From assembly GCA_030442055.1 (NCBI GenBank), contig JAUJEB010000010.1, forward strand, positions 1-64,000: a DNA stretch of 64,000 nt, in the 5' to 3' direction. This DNA is from Agaribacillus aureus (lineage in GTDB: Bacteria; Bacteroidota; Bacteroidia; Cytophagales; Cyclobacteriaceae). This document shows, piece by piece, positions 16,872 to 25,359 of this stretch (positions are counted from its first letter, which is position 1; the number at the start of each line of letters is the position of its first letter). The position numbers were made by a program, and so were the translations under genes. The notes below the pieces were generated by a model. That model was not told the origin of the DNA and did no database searches. It saw only the letters and a program-made list of their open reading frames with translations.

Positions 16872-17498
16872 ATGATTCAAACCACAGGATTATCGTATGC
16901 CTACGACGCTCAAGCGGAATTCAGGTTTCCGGATATACACCTTGCGGATGCTGAAAACCTTGTTATACTTGGGGAGTCCGGGATCGGAAAGACCACACTC
17001 TTGCATTTACTGGCAGGTTTACTGGTGGCAAAAACCGGTAAGGTGCTTATTAACAATACCGATATAACTCAACTTGGTGCGCGCGAGTTGGATCATTTTC
17101 GTGGCAATAACATGGGCTTTGTGTTTCAAAAACCTTATTTCGTGAAATCGTTATCACTTATTGACAACTTGCTTTTATTACAATACCTGGCAGGCAGAAA
17201 ATCAGATCAAACTAAAATAAAGCAAGTGTTAGATCGCCTGGGGATAAAAGACAAAGAACGAAAGAAGACCTATCAACTTAGTCAGGGAGAGCAGCAACGT
17301 GCTTCCATCGCCATGGCTATTATCAATGACCCAAAAATAATTTTGGCAGACGAGCCAACTTCCAGCCTCGATGATAAAAACTGCCTTAATGTAACGACCC
17401 TTTTAAAATCCCAGGCCTCGGCAACCGGAGCCAACCTTGTAGTGATCACGCATGATCAGCGACTGAAAACGCAATTTGAAAACCAGCTGCAGCTATGA
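16872..17498 (+). CDS. ABC transporter ATP-binding protein (LolD/MacB type)
   Basis: The product has 208 residues, a single nucleotide-binding domain. Walker A is GESGIGKTT (about 34-42), followed by a Q-loop (FVFQKPYF), the signature LSQGEQQR, Walker B IILADEPTSSLDD, and an H-loop VITHD. It is shorter than typical importers and fits the LolD/MacB subfamily, which works with FtsX-type permeases. Its stop overlaps the start of the permease by 4 bp (ATGA), so the pair is translationally coupled. Confidence 0.9.
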   Translation: MIQTTGLSYAYDAQAEFRFPDIHLADAENLVILGESGIGKTTLLHLLAGLLVAKTGKVLINNTDITQLGARELDHFRGNNMGFVFQKPYFVKSLSLIDNLLLLQYLAGRKSDQTKIKQVLDRLGIKDKERKKTYQLSQGEQQRASIAMAIINDPKIILADEPTSSLDDKNCLNVTTLLKSQASATGANLVVITHDQRLKTQFENQLQL

Positions 17499-18709
17499 AT
17501 TTGTTTAAACTAACCTGGAAAAACCTTTGGTCCAGGCCCCTGGCGACTTTGTTAAGTTTAATCTTAATCATGCTGGGGGTGGGGCTGATAACCTTTGTCC
17601 TACAGGTAAAACGAGATTTTGAAGGTCATATGGGCAAGAATATCAAGGGCATCGATATGGTTGTTGGCGCCAAAGGGAGCCCTTTACAGCTAATATTATC
17701 AGCTGTATTTCACATTGATGCGCCTACAGGCAACATCAAGCTGATCGAGGCGGAAAAACTTAAAAAAAACCGCCTTGTAAAATATGCCATCCCATTGTCT
17801 TATGGCGACAGTTACAATGGGTATAGAATTGTAGGTACCGATACCGCATTTAGCAAACTATACAATGCCCGATTGAAAACCGGCGTGCTAAGGAAAGAAA
17901 CTTTTGAGGTAAATCTGGGCGCCGGCGTAGCTACTGATCTGAATTTGAAAATTGGAGATGAGTTTTCAGGATCTCATGGGCTCGTAGCCGGCGGGGCGAC
18001 CCATGATGACCAGAATTATAGGGTCACTGGTATTTTTGAAGCTTCCAATACGGTGCTGGACCAGCTTATCTTAACCAACCTGGAAAGTGTCTGGGATGCT
18101 CACAATCATGGTGCACAGGAAGCACATGAAGATATTGAAAATGACCCGGATCACCAGCTGGCAGACCTGGAGATTACCGCCTTGCTGGTAAAATTCAGGA
18201 GTCCCATGGGCGTGATCCAGTTGCCCCGATGGGTCAATACCCAAACAAATATGCAAGCTGCTGTTCCCTCATATGAATTAAAAAGACTCACCAACCTGAT
18301 GGGTTTCGGCATCGACACGATCAATGGAGTGGCCGTGATTATTATGATAGTGGCAGGCATTAGCGTTTTTATCAGTTTATTAAACAGTCTAAAAGAAAGA
18401 CAGCCCGAGCTGGCATTGATGCGCTCCTATGGCGCTTCTAGAAAGCAATTGGCAGCGACAGTTTTACTGGAAGGATTGCTCACCAGCCTCCTGGGCTTCG
18501 CAGGGGGTATTGCATTAAGTAAAACAGGCTTCTTCGTTACGGTCAGTTTTTTTCCGCAAAGCCTAAGCCTCCCGTCTTCGGCATTATCACTTTCCCTGTC
18601 AGATGCTTATTTATTACTAGTTGTTGTCACCATTAGCTTCCTGTCTGCTTTGATCCCGGTAATTAAATCCCTCAATATCAATATATCCAAAACCCTCGCC
18701 ACCTCCTAA
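17495..18709 (+). CDS. FtsX-type ABC permease with His-rich periplasmic loop
   Basis: The product has 404 residues. The topology is one N-terminal helix (about 17-37), a large periplasmic domain (38-270), then three helices in the C-terminal FtsX domain (about 275-400). A distinctive patch at residues 203-220 carries H203, H205, H211 and H220 with many Asp/Glu, consistent with metal binding. Related His-loop permeases occur in zinc-starvation (Zur) operons of other bacteria (PA4064-PA4065 type), so a metal-linked role is possible (inference). It is encoded with its ATPase by a 4-bp overlap. No periplasmic partner is adjacent. Confidence 0.85.
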   Translation: MNLFKLTWKNLWSRPLATLLSLILIMLGVGLITFVLQVKRDFEGHMGKNIKGIDMVVGAKGSPLQLILSAVFHIDAPTGNIKLIEAEKLKKNRLVKYAIPLSYGDSYNGYRIVGTDTAFSKLYNARLKTGVLRKETFEVNLGAGVATDLNLKIGDEFSGSHGLVAGGATHDDQNYRVTGIFEASNTVLDQLILTNLESVWDAHNHGAQEAHEDIENDPDHQLADLEITALLVKFRSPMGVIQLPRWVNTQTNMQAAVPSYELKRLTNLMGFGIDTINGVAVIIMIVAGISVFISLLNSLKERQPELALMRSYGASRKQLAATVLLEGLLTSLLGFAGGIALSKTGFFVTVSFFPQSLSLPSSALSLSLSDAYLLLVVVTISFLSALIPVIKSLNINISKTLATS

Positions 18710-18856
18710 CCTCCACCCACACTCAAACTCACACTAACACTCAAACTCAAACCCCCGTACTCAGATTTAGTTTATTTACCCTTTTTGACTATCTTCATAG
18801 CATCATAGAACCGGATGTCTCACTATTAACATTTATCATAAAACTGTCTGCCGATC

Positions 18857-20167
18857 ATGTTTAACTGTATTAAGAAATATAACACTAACGTAATTCTCTT
18901 TTTAACAATTCTAACGACTTTCCTTTCCTGTACCTCAGGCACCAAGACGGAAGAGGCAAATGATGCCACAACCGGCCTTGACCGCGATGAGATGATAGCG
19001 AAGGCGATGGCCATCCATGACCGGGTGCTAACGATTGATACCCATGCAGATACACCACTTAGAATGATACAACCGGGCTTTGACATGGGAGAGCGCCATG
19101 ACCCTAATGAGACGGGGTCCAAGGTCGATTATCCCCGGATGATTGAAGGTGGGTTGGACGGAATTTTCTTTGCGGCCTTTGTCGCGCAGGCTATCAGAGA
19201 TGATGAAGGGCATGTGGATGCCAAAAAATTGTGTTTGCAAATGATCGATTCGATCATCGCCTCCACCCAAAAGTACAGCGACCTCGTAGGACTGGCCCTT
19301 ACCGCTGAAGATGCTTACAGACTGGAAAAAGAGGGGAAAAGAGCCGTTTACATTGGGATTGAAAATGGATATCCGATTGGGGGCGACCTGTCAAATGTAG
19401 CGCATTACTTTGAAAAGGGGGTACGTTATATAACCCTGGTACACGCGTCCAACAACGACCTGGCGGACTCCGCCACCGATCAGGATGGACCGGAACACGG
19501 AGGGCTTAGTGAGTTGGGAATGAAGGTGGTCCGGGAAATGAATCGCCTGGGCATTATGGTGGATATTTCCCATGGCAACGACAGTGTTTTCTACGATGCC
19601 ATAAAATTATCGCAGGCACCGATCATTGCTTCCCATTCCAATGCCAGAGCGGTGACAAATAGTCCGAGAAATATGACAGACGAAATGTTAAAGCTAATGG
19701 CTGAAAACGGTGGCGTGGTGCAACTTACCATGTTAACCAGTTACCTGATGGATATTCCTGAAAATCCCGAGTTGACAGCCGCAATTAAAGCAGTTCGTGA
19801 AAAGTATCCCAATGCCGCGGAATTGACCGAGGAAGAAAAAGCGGAAGCACGGGAGGCGCTTCGTGCCGTCCACGAAAAATACCCTGCTCCCTCTGCCAAT
19901 GTGAAGCACGTGGCAGATCATATCGACCACATCGTGAAAGTTGCCGGTATCGATCACGTTGGTATCGGATGTGATTTTGATGGCGGTGGAGGTATTGATG
20001 GCATATTTGATGTAAGCGAAGTGAAGAATATTACCATTGAGCTGGTGGAAAGGGGATATACCGAGGAGGAAATAAAAAAGATCTGGGGCGGTAACATCAT
20101 GCGGGTGCTCAGGGAGGTGGAAGCTACGGCGAAAAAAATTGAATCGGGTGAAATTGCGGCTAACTAG
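18857..20167 (+). CDS. Membrane dipeptidase (M19 family), lipoprotein
   Basis: The product has 436 residues. The N-terminal signal ends in a lipobox FLSC (C25), followed by a Ser/Thr/Glu linker. M19 metal ligands are recognisable: H63-A-D65, then a VHASNND region, the VDISHGN and ASHSNARA His motifs, and GIGCDFDGG near residue 372. The family hydrolyses dipeptides, including those with a D-residue, using two Zn2+. A charged helical insert (about 308-335, ending KYPNAAELTEEEKAEAREAL) is longer than in many members. The next gene starts inside the last codons, so M19 is the first gene of a cluster of envelope peptidases. Confidence 0.9.
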   Translation: MFNCIKKYNTNVILFLTILTTFLSCTSGTKTEEANDATTGLDRDEMIAKAMAIHDRVLTIDTHADTPLRMIQPGFDMGERHDPNETGSKVDYPRMIEGGLDGIFFAAFVAQAIRDDEGHVDAKKLCLQMIDSIIASTQKYSDLVGLALTAEDAYRLEKEGKRAVYIGIENGYPIGGDLSNVAHYFEKGVRYITLVHASNNDLADSATDQDGPEHGGLSELGMKVVREMNRLGIMVDISHGNDSVFYDAIKLSQAPIIASHSNARAVTNSPRNMTDEMLKLMAENGGVVQLTMLTSYLMDIPENPELTAAIKAVREKYPNAAELTEEEKAEAREALRAVHEKYPAPSANVKHVADHIDHIVKVAGIDHVGIGCDFDGGGGIDGIFDVSEVKNITIELVERGYTEEEIKKIWGGNIMRVLREVEATAKKIESGEIAAN

Positions 20168-20678
20168 AAAAATATTTCCTATTTATCTGGCTGGTATCTT
20201 ATGGGCCAATGTGTTTGCTTTTGCCCATCCCCTCAGATTATCGCTGTGCGAAATTGAGTATACCCCGGACCAAAAATTATTGAAAGTGAACCTAAAGCTG
20301 TTTTTGACGGATGTCAACGAGGGATTGGTTTTTGACCCTTACAGCGAGGAGCTACGATTTTGTCAACCCAATGAACATTCAGAGGCAGAAACGCTGTTGT
20401 TAAACTACCTGAATAAATATTTTTATCTTAAAATAAACGGAAAAAAGCTACCCTTGGAAATTAAAAGCAAAAAGCTGAGCGGCACCGGTGACAACACTGC
20501 GTTATGGTTATTTTTTCAGTTTGAACAGGTTGAGGAAATCCGGCAGCTGGAAATTCGGGACGATGTTTTTACGGATCTGTTTTTTGATCAGTCAAATTTG
20601 GTATATGCACACATTAACGGGGAGCCAAGAAGCCTGATGCTCAATAAAAAGTCACCCGTTTACACCCTAACGTACTGA
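20148..20678 (+). CDS. DUF6702 family exported protein
   Basis: The product has about 176 residues from the GTG start chosen here, which overlaps the M19 gene by 20 bp; a TTG nine bases upstream is an alternative. A signal peptide ends at ANVFAFA, followed by HPLRLSLCEIEYTPDQKLLKVNLKLF, the start typical of DUF6702. A second part predicts strands ending NLVYAHINGEPRSLMLNK. Function is unknown. In Bacteroidota, DUF6702 proteins often sit beside HupE-like membrane proteins and peptidases, as here. A paralog lies at 22710. Confidence 0.75.
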   Translation: MKLRLTRKIFPIYLAGILWANVFAFAHPLRLSLCEIEYTPDQKLLKVNLKLFLTDVNEGLVFDPYSEELRFCQPNEHSEAETLLLNYLNKYFYLKINGKKLPLEIKSKKLSGTGDNTALWLFFQFEQVEEIRQLEIRDDVFTDLFFDQSNLVYAHINGEPRSLMLNKKSPVYTLTY

Positions 20679-20679
20679 T

Positions 20680-21264
20680 ATGTTACCTTTTCATTTTTAC
20701 TTAAAACTGGGCTTCGAACACATTTCAAATTTAGCAGGTTACGACCATATCATGTTTTTGGTTGCGTTATGTGCAGTATATACGGTAGGACAATGGCGCC
20801 ATGTGTTGATCCTGGTAACCGCTTTTACCATTGGCCATTCTGTTACTTTATCGCTCGCTACTTTTGATGTGTTAACGATCCCCTCTGAGATCATCAAGTT
20901 TTTAATACCGGTCACCATCTTTATAACCGCCATAAACAATGTATTTTCCGCCCCACCTGACGTAAGAAGTCCAAAAATTAGGAGGAATTATTTTATGGCA
21001 CTTTTTTTTGGTTTTATTCATGGAATGGATTTTTCAAATTATTTCAAGGCACTTATAGGGGAATTTGGCAGCATATTCCAACCGCTCCTGGCCTTTAATC
21101 TGGGTATAGAATTGGGACAGCTCCTGGTAGTGCTGGGTATATTTTTGCTGGCCTATCTGGCATTGACACTTTTAAAATTTAAACCTCGGGAATGGAATTT
21201 ATTTATCTCCGGCGCAGCGGCAGGCATGTCGCTGCTATCAATGATTGAAAACAAGTTTTGGTAA
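20680..21264 (+). CDS. HupE/UreJ-like membrane protein
   Basis: The product has 194 residues with five or six membrane helices. It shows the HupE_UreJ_2 pattern: an N-terminal FEHISNLAGYDHIMF, then TAFTIGHSVTLSLA, then FFGFIHGMDF. The conserved His/Asp residues are thought to bind or transport a divalent metal (Ni/Co in the characterised HupE/UreJ). It starts 1 bp after DUF6702 stops, so the two are cotranscribed. Given two Zn peptidases in the same cluster, zinc or cobalt supply is a plausible but unproven role. Confidence 0.85.
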   Translation: MLPFHFYLKLGFEHISNLAGYDHIMFLVALCAVYTVGQWRHVLILVTAFTIGHSVTLSLATFDVLTIPSEIIKFLIPVTIFITAINNVFSAPPDVRSPKIRRNYFMALFFGFIHGMDFSNYFKALIGEFGSIFQPLLAFNLGIELGQLLVVLGIFLLAYLALTLLKFKPREWNLFISGAAAGMSLLSMIENKFW

Positions 21265-21283
21265 TTTAAACAACATTATCCAC

Positions 21284-22720
21284 ATGAATCCCATCAAAAC
21301 TCACGCTATTTTTAAGTATGCTGTATTTCTGGTTTTTTTCACCACAAACTGCATTCAAAAGCCTCAGGAAGCCGAGCAAGCTGTACCGGCTACCCAAAGC
21401 CCGATTGACCCACAGGTAGCAGCTACAATTAAGTCCTTTTTTGATGAAGCGCTAAGCGATCGGGCCTGTTACCTGATGCTGGAAGAACTGTGCAAGGATG
21501 TCGGTCCGAGGTTAAGTGGATCGAAGGGGGCAGAAGCTGCCGTGGCCTGGGCAAAGAAAAAAATGGAGGATGAAGGTTTTGATGAGGTATACCTGCAGGA
21601 AGTTATGGTGCCTCATTGGGAAAGAGGTAAGGAAGAGGAAGCCCATATTGTTCTTGAGGACGGGAAAAAAGAGACCCTGTCGTTCCTTACTGTTGGTGGC
21701 TCCGTTCCAACACCGGCCGGGGGCATCACGGCTGAAGTAATTGAGGTGCAATCGATTGACGAGTTGGCAGCATTAGGACAAGAAAACATACGGGGAAAAA
21801 TCGTCTTTTTTAACCAACCATTTGATCAAAGGAATATTTCGCAAATGGCATCTTATGGCGCTACCGTACGGCAAAGAACCCAGGGTGCAATAGAGGCGGC
21901 TTCCTACGGTGCTGTCGCTTCAGTCATCAGGTCACTTTCCTCTTCGTTTGATGACGTGCCACACACAGGTACCATGAGTTATAAATCAGGCCTGGATAGT
22001 ATCCCGCATGCGGCGCTTGGCGTTAAGTCCGCAGAGCTGTTAAGCAAAAGGCTCAAAGCCGGGTCGGTTACATTACACATGAAAATCAACAGCCGAATAT
22101 ATCCCGACGCCCGCTCACACAATGTGATCGGTGTCTTAAAGGGAAGTGAGTTCCCGCAGGAAATTATTACGATAGGCGGCCACCTGGATTCCTGGGATGT
22201 TGGGGAAGGTGCCCACGACGATGGCGCAGGGTGTGTGCATGCCCTGGGGGTGCTGAGGCTCTTTAAAAAACTTGGCATTAAACCCAAACGAACCATCAGG
22301 GCGGTGATGTTTATGAATGAAGAAAATGGCCTCAAAGGGGGTATAAAATATGCAGAAAATGCCAGAGATGAAAAAGAAAACCACCTGGTAGCCATCGAAA
22401 GCGACGCCGGTGGTTTTAGCCCTCGCGGATTTGGTGTTACAGCCTCCGATGAGCAACTGGAAAAAGTGCGGTCGTGGCTCCCTTATTTTAACCCGAACAC
22501 CATTGCCTTTATTAACAAGGGTGGCGGAGGAGCAGATATTCGCCCCCTGTATGACGTGCAAGGCACTCCTACGATCGGTCTGTTAACAGAGGGACAGCGG
22601 ATGTTCGACTATCATCATTCCGCCAATGATGTTTTTGAGCATGTACATCCCCGGGAATTGGAGTTGGGAACGGCCTCTTTGACAGCGTTGGTATATCTAA
22701 TTGATCAAAATGGTTTTTAG
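21284..22720 (+). CDS. M28 family peptidase (carboxypeptidase Q-like), lipoprotein
   Basis: The product has about 478 residues. I start at 21284, where the signal peptide and lipobox FTTNC follow directly; an earlier ATG at 21245 would overlap HupE and lead with an unrelated segment. A PA-like insert lies in the middle (about 140-260). The two-metal site is clear: GGHLDSWDVGEGAHDDGAG, MNEENGLKGG, IESDAGG and YHHSANDVFEHVHP. It is an aminopeptidase/carboxypeptidase on the outer face of a membrane. It overlaps the next DUF6702 gene by 11 bp. Confidence 0.9.
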   Translation: MNPIKTHAIFKYAVFLVFFTTNCIQKPQEAEQAVPATQSPIDPQVAATIKSFFDEALSDRACYLMLEELCKDVGPRLSGSKGAEAAVAWAKKKMEDEGFDEVYLQEVMVPHWERGKEEEAHIVLEDGKKETLSFLTVGGSVPTPAGGITAEVIEVQSIDELAALGQENIRGKIVFFNQPFDQRNISQMASYGATVRQRTQGAIEAASYGAVASVIRSLSSSFDDVPHTGTMSYKSGLDSIPHAALGVKSAELLSKRLKAGSVTLHMKINSRIYPDARSHNVIGVLKGSEFPQEIITIGGHLDSWDVGEGAHDDGAGCVHALGVLRLFKKLGIKPKRTIRAVMFMNEENGLKGGIKYAENARDEKENHLVAIESDAGGFSPRGFGVTASDEQLEKVRSWLPYFNPNTIAFINKGGGGADIRPLYDVQGTPTIGLLTEGQRMFDYHHSANDVFEHVHPRELELGTASLTALVYLIDQNGF

Positions 22721-23234
22721 CGGTCACCTGAAGTTTTGGTTTATACTACTTGGCATTGTGATGTGTTATACCATATCACAGGCTCATGCCTTTTATGTGA
22801 GCGTTTACGCCGTAAATTTTAGCCCCGATAGGCAGGAATTGAATGTGACCTGCAAAGTATTTACGAACGATTTGGAAGATGCCGTGAAAAAGAAAAATGC
22901 CATCACTGCTTTATCAATTGATGCCGGAAGCAGCAGAAACACCAAAAAAATGGTATCGGATTATGTATTGGAAAGGACGAAAATAATCCTGAACGATACA
23001 CCGGCGGAAATGATTTTCAGTCATCTGAGTTGGGAGGGGGCCGGTATCACGGAAACCACCCTTTGCCATTTCAAAATAACCGGAGTAACACACATTGAAA
23101 CGATTGAAATTTACTCTAAACTACTTACAGAGTTATATGACGATCAGGTCAATATTGTTAATGTCAGGGTAGGAGATAAAAGAAAGGCCCTGAACCTGGA
23201 TAAAAGGGTACACCAGGGCAAGTTGGTATTTTAA
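22710..23234 (+). CDS. DUF6702 family exported protein, second copy
   Basis: The product has about 174 residues. A signal peptide ends at ISQAHA, then FYVSVYAVNFSPDRQELNVTCKVFTNDLEDAV, the hallmark opening of DUF6702. It differs clearly from the copy at 20148, so the duplication is old. The ATG start overlaps the end of the M28 gene by 11 bp; a TTG 9 bp upstream would also be in frame. It closes the M19-DUF6702-HupE-M28-DUF6702 run. Confidence 0.8.
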   Translation: MVFSGHLKFWFILLGIVMCYTISQAHAFYVSVYAVNFSPDRQELNVTCKVFTNDLEDAVKKKNAITALSIDAGSSRNTKKMVSDYVLERTKIILNDTPAEMIFSHLSWEGAGITETTLCHFKITGVTHIETIEIYSKLLTELYDDQVNIVNVRVGDKRKALNLDKRVHQGKLVF

Positions 23235-23303
23235 TAACTTATTGCTTTTGAAATAGGAAAGCAGAACAGCTTCATAAAGGTGAATAACTCCTGAGTGAGC
23301 CTG

Positions 23304-24383
23304 TTATTTCAACTTAAATTCAAACGCATCATAAGCTGAAGTTCTCCACGCCAGGTGCTGTGTTGATGGCGATATGAAAAAAAAGGGTGAGAATGTTTTG
23401 ACCTTAACAGTTAAGCCATCAGGCATAAATTCCAGGTACCTAAGCCAGCCGTCTCCGCCATTGCCATGCCAGCCGCCACCGAGTGCCTGTGCGTTGAAAA
23501 CCATTTGGGTAACCGTTCCGCCATCTGCTCTTTTATCCTGCTTGAAGGCTATATGTCCTTTTGGATCATCGGGATTTCCGATATGCCCGGCTATAACCAT
23601 GACGATATTTTGGGAAGGTTTAATGAGTTTATTCCAGATGGCTTGTCCATAATTTCCATTATCGATCGGGTAGTTCTCGCTTTCAATTCTTTCATTTTTG
23701 GCATTCATATAAGAATGGGTAAGTATGACCACCCGGTGGTCTTTATATTTTGATTGATTAATTGCTTGCAATGCCCACGAAAGTGCTTCATCTCTTGGAG
23801 CGAATTCCAGGTTAAGGAACAAATAGGGTACCCCTGCCGGATCTACCCATTCGAATAAAGCATTGGCGAGGGTTGGCATTCCCTGTTGGTTTTTATAGTA
23901 TTCCCTTAACATTTTTTCATTGAGAGGATTGCGATCAACAGTGATATATTTATCGTATTGGGTGTGCCGGTTTTCGATGTTTTTGTATCCAAAATCATGA
24001 TTGCCCGCAGCCAAAATATACCGGGCTCTGTAGTCCAGCCTTGCAATTGATCTGTTTATAGCACGCCATTGATTAATGCTGCTTTGGTTTCCATTGATGC
24101 TGTCACCCTTCAGGATGTTATTTTGTTCAACCAGATCACCGGTACATAATACCATTTCTATTTTCAAAGGATCAATATTTTCTGCTATCCAGGCCGTCAT
24201 AATATCAAAAATGCCTTGATTGCGTTCAAACTTCACGTAGGATTGGGGATCTGGTAAAATAACCAGGGTCCAGCTTTTTTCATTGGTGATCCGGGGTACG
24301 GCAACTTTAGATTCCTGAGCCGGGATTTTAATGGATATGGCAATGAAAAAAACGAGGGTTATCAGGCCGGATTTGTGGATCAT
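23304..24383 (-). CDS. Exported calcineurin-like metallophosphoesterase
   Basis: The product has about 359 residues. A signal peptide (SGLITLVFFIAISIKIPAQ) starts at the chosen ATG, with AAAGGA just upstream; an in-frame TTG at 24443 would instead overlap the upstream gene. Metallophosphoesterase motifs are present: D-P-Q (LPDPQSY), CTGDLV, AAGNHDFG, LTHSY and IAGHIGNPD. The family uses two metal ions to cut phosphoesters; the substrate is unknown. The gene follows the EEP-family gene closely on the same strand, so the two probably form a phosphate-scavenging pair. Confidence 0.85.
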   Translation of the reverse strand: MIHKSGLITLVFFIAISIKIPAQESKVAVPRITNEKSWTLVILPDPQSYVKFERNQGIFDIMTAWIAENIDPLKIEMVLCTGDLVEQNNILKGDSINGNQSSINQWRAINRSIARLDYRARYILAAGNHDFGYKNIENRHTQYDKYITVDRNPLNEKMLREYYKNQQGMPTLANALFEWVDPAGVPYLFLNLEFAPRDEALSWALQAINQSKYKDHRVVILTHSYMNAKNERIESENYPIDNGNYGQAIWNKLIKPSQNIVMVIAGHIGNPDDPKGHIAFKQDKRADGGTVTQMVFNAQALGGGWHGNGGDGWLRYLEFMPDGLTVKVKTFSPFFFISPSTQHLAWRTSAYDAFEFKLK

Positions 24384-24423
24384 ATTAGTATTCCTTTGTG
24401 CTTTAATAGCAGGGTCTTTTTTA

Positions 24424-25317
24424 TCAATTTTCAAAATTAGCAATTATCGGAAAATGATCTGATAGTTTGTCAACTATTCCCGAATTAATAATTTTTGCGT
24501 CTGTGCAGAATGAGGCCATTGTCGGACTTACGAGTATATAATCAATGCGTTCTCTTGTAGGCACGATTTCTCCTTTCTTTCTCCATTTCCCAATCAAAAT
24601 AGGAGTTGGAAAGCTAAACAAAGCTTCCGGGCTTACCATTCGTTCGCACACGTCAATTAAAGGGTGTGAAAGGAATTTGGAAATCACGCTGTAGTCAAAC
24701 TGGTTATCATCCAGGTTCTTGTTTTTGCTTTTGGCGTCATTGTCTTGGTATCGTTTCAACAGCATAGGCCTGGTTTTATCCAGATAACTATCAAAAGGGG
24801 AGTGGGCATTGAAATCGCCTAACACAATATACTTACTTTGACCCACCAGAAATTGGTTCATGTAGGCGGTAATCCACTGCGCTTCCCGGCGCCTGAATTC
24901 GTGATCGGCGGGACTAAGATGAACCACCAGAAAATCAACACCATGGGTTGAACCATGAAGCATGCCGTGCCATAAATCGCGGGTTTGCTTCTTTTTTACG
25001 ACGATTGCTTCACTCGACGTCAGCCCTACGGGATATCCGTCTTCCTTTAAGATTGCAACATGACCGTGGCCCCATTTTTTTGCAAATATTTTTAATTTGG
25101 CTTCCGTAAATCCACAAAGCTCTTGCAGCGCAACGACATCGGGATGGTGAGAGGCTATAAAATCAGCTGTAAGTTGTTCCCGCACAGAATCTTTGCCATA
25201 ATCAAATCCGTTTAAGATGTTATAAGTCATTACCCGGAGTTTTTTTTCGGGCTGCGCATAGACCTGTGCCACCATCACCCCCATAAAGATCATCATTCCC
25301 CAAAATTTGTTCATCAT
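24424..25317 (-). CDS. Exported endonuclease/exonuclease/phosphatase (EEP) family protein
   Basis: The product has about 297 residues. A signal peptide ends at QVYAQ. EEP catalytic motifs are RVMTYNILNG, ALQELCG (metal-binding Glu), LGDFNAHSP and the C-terminal SDHFPI (catalytic His). The family includes secreted nucleases, sphingomyelinases and phosphatases, and the substrate cannot be told from sequence. Start at 25317, or at the next ATG at 25314; an upstream TTG at 25332 is less likely. The tandem repeat array begins about 45 bp upstream of the start. Confidence 0.85.
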   Translation of the reverse strand: MMNKFWGMMIFMGVMVAQVYAQPEKKLRVMTYNILNGFDYGKDSVREQLTADFIASHHPDVVALQELCGFTEAKLKIFAKKWGHGHVAILKEDGYPVGLTSSEAIVVKKKQTRDLWHGMLHGSTHGVDFLVVHLSPADHEFRRREAQWITAYMNQFLVGQSKYIVLGDFNAHSPFDSYLDKTRPMLLKRYQDNDAKSKNKNLDDNQFDYSVISKFLSHPLIDVCERMVSPEALFSFPTPILIGKWRKKGEIVPTRERIDYILVSPTMASFCTDAKIINSGIVDKLSDHFPIIANFEN

Positions 25318-25359
25318 ATTAATTTTTATCAAAAGTTCCCAAAATTACCCCTAAACCCC

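Noticed and set aside
18719-18760. CACTCAAACTCA-type low-complexity stretch
   Set aside because: Short imperfect direct repeats with no hairpin or coding signal; ordinary low-complexity sequence after the permease stop.
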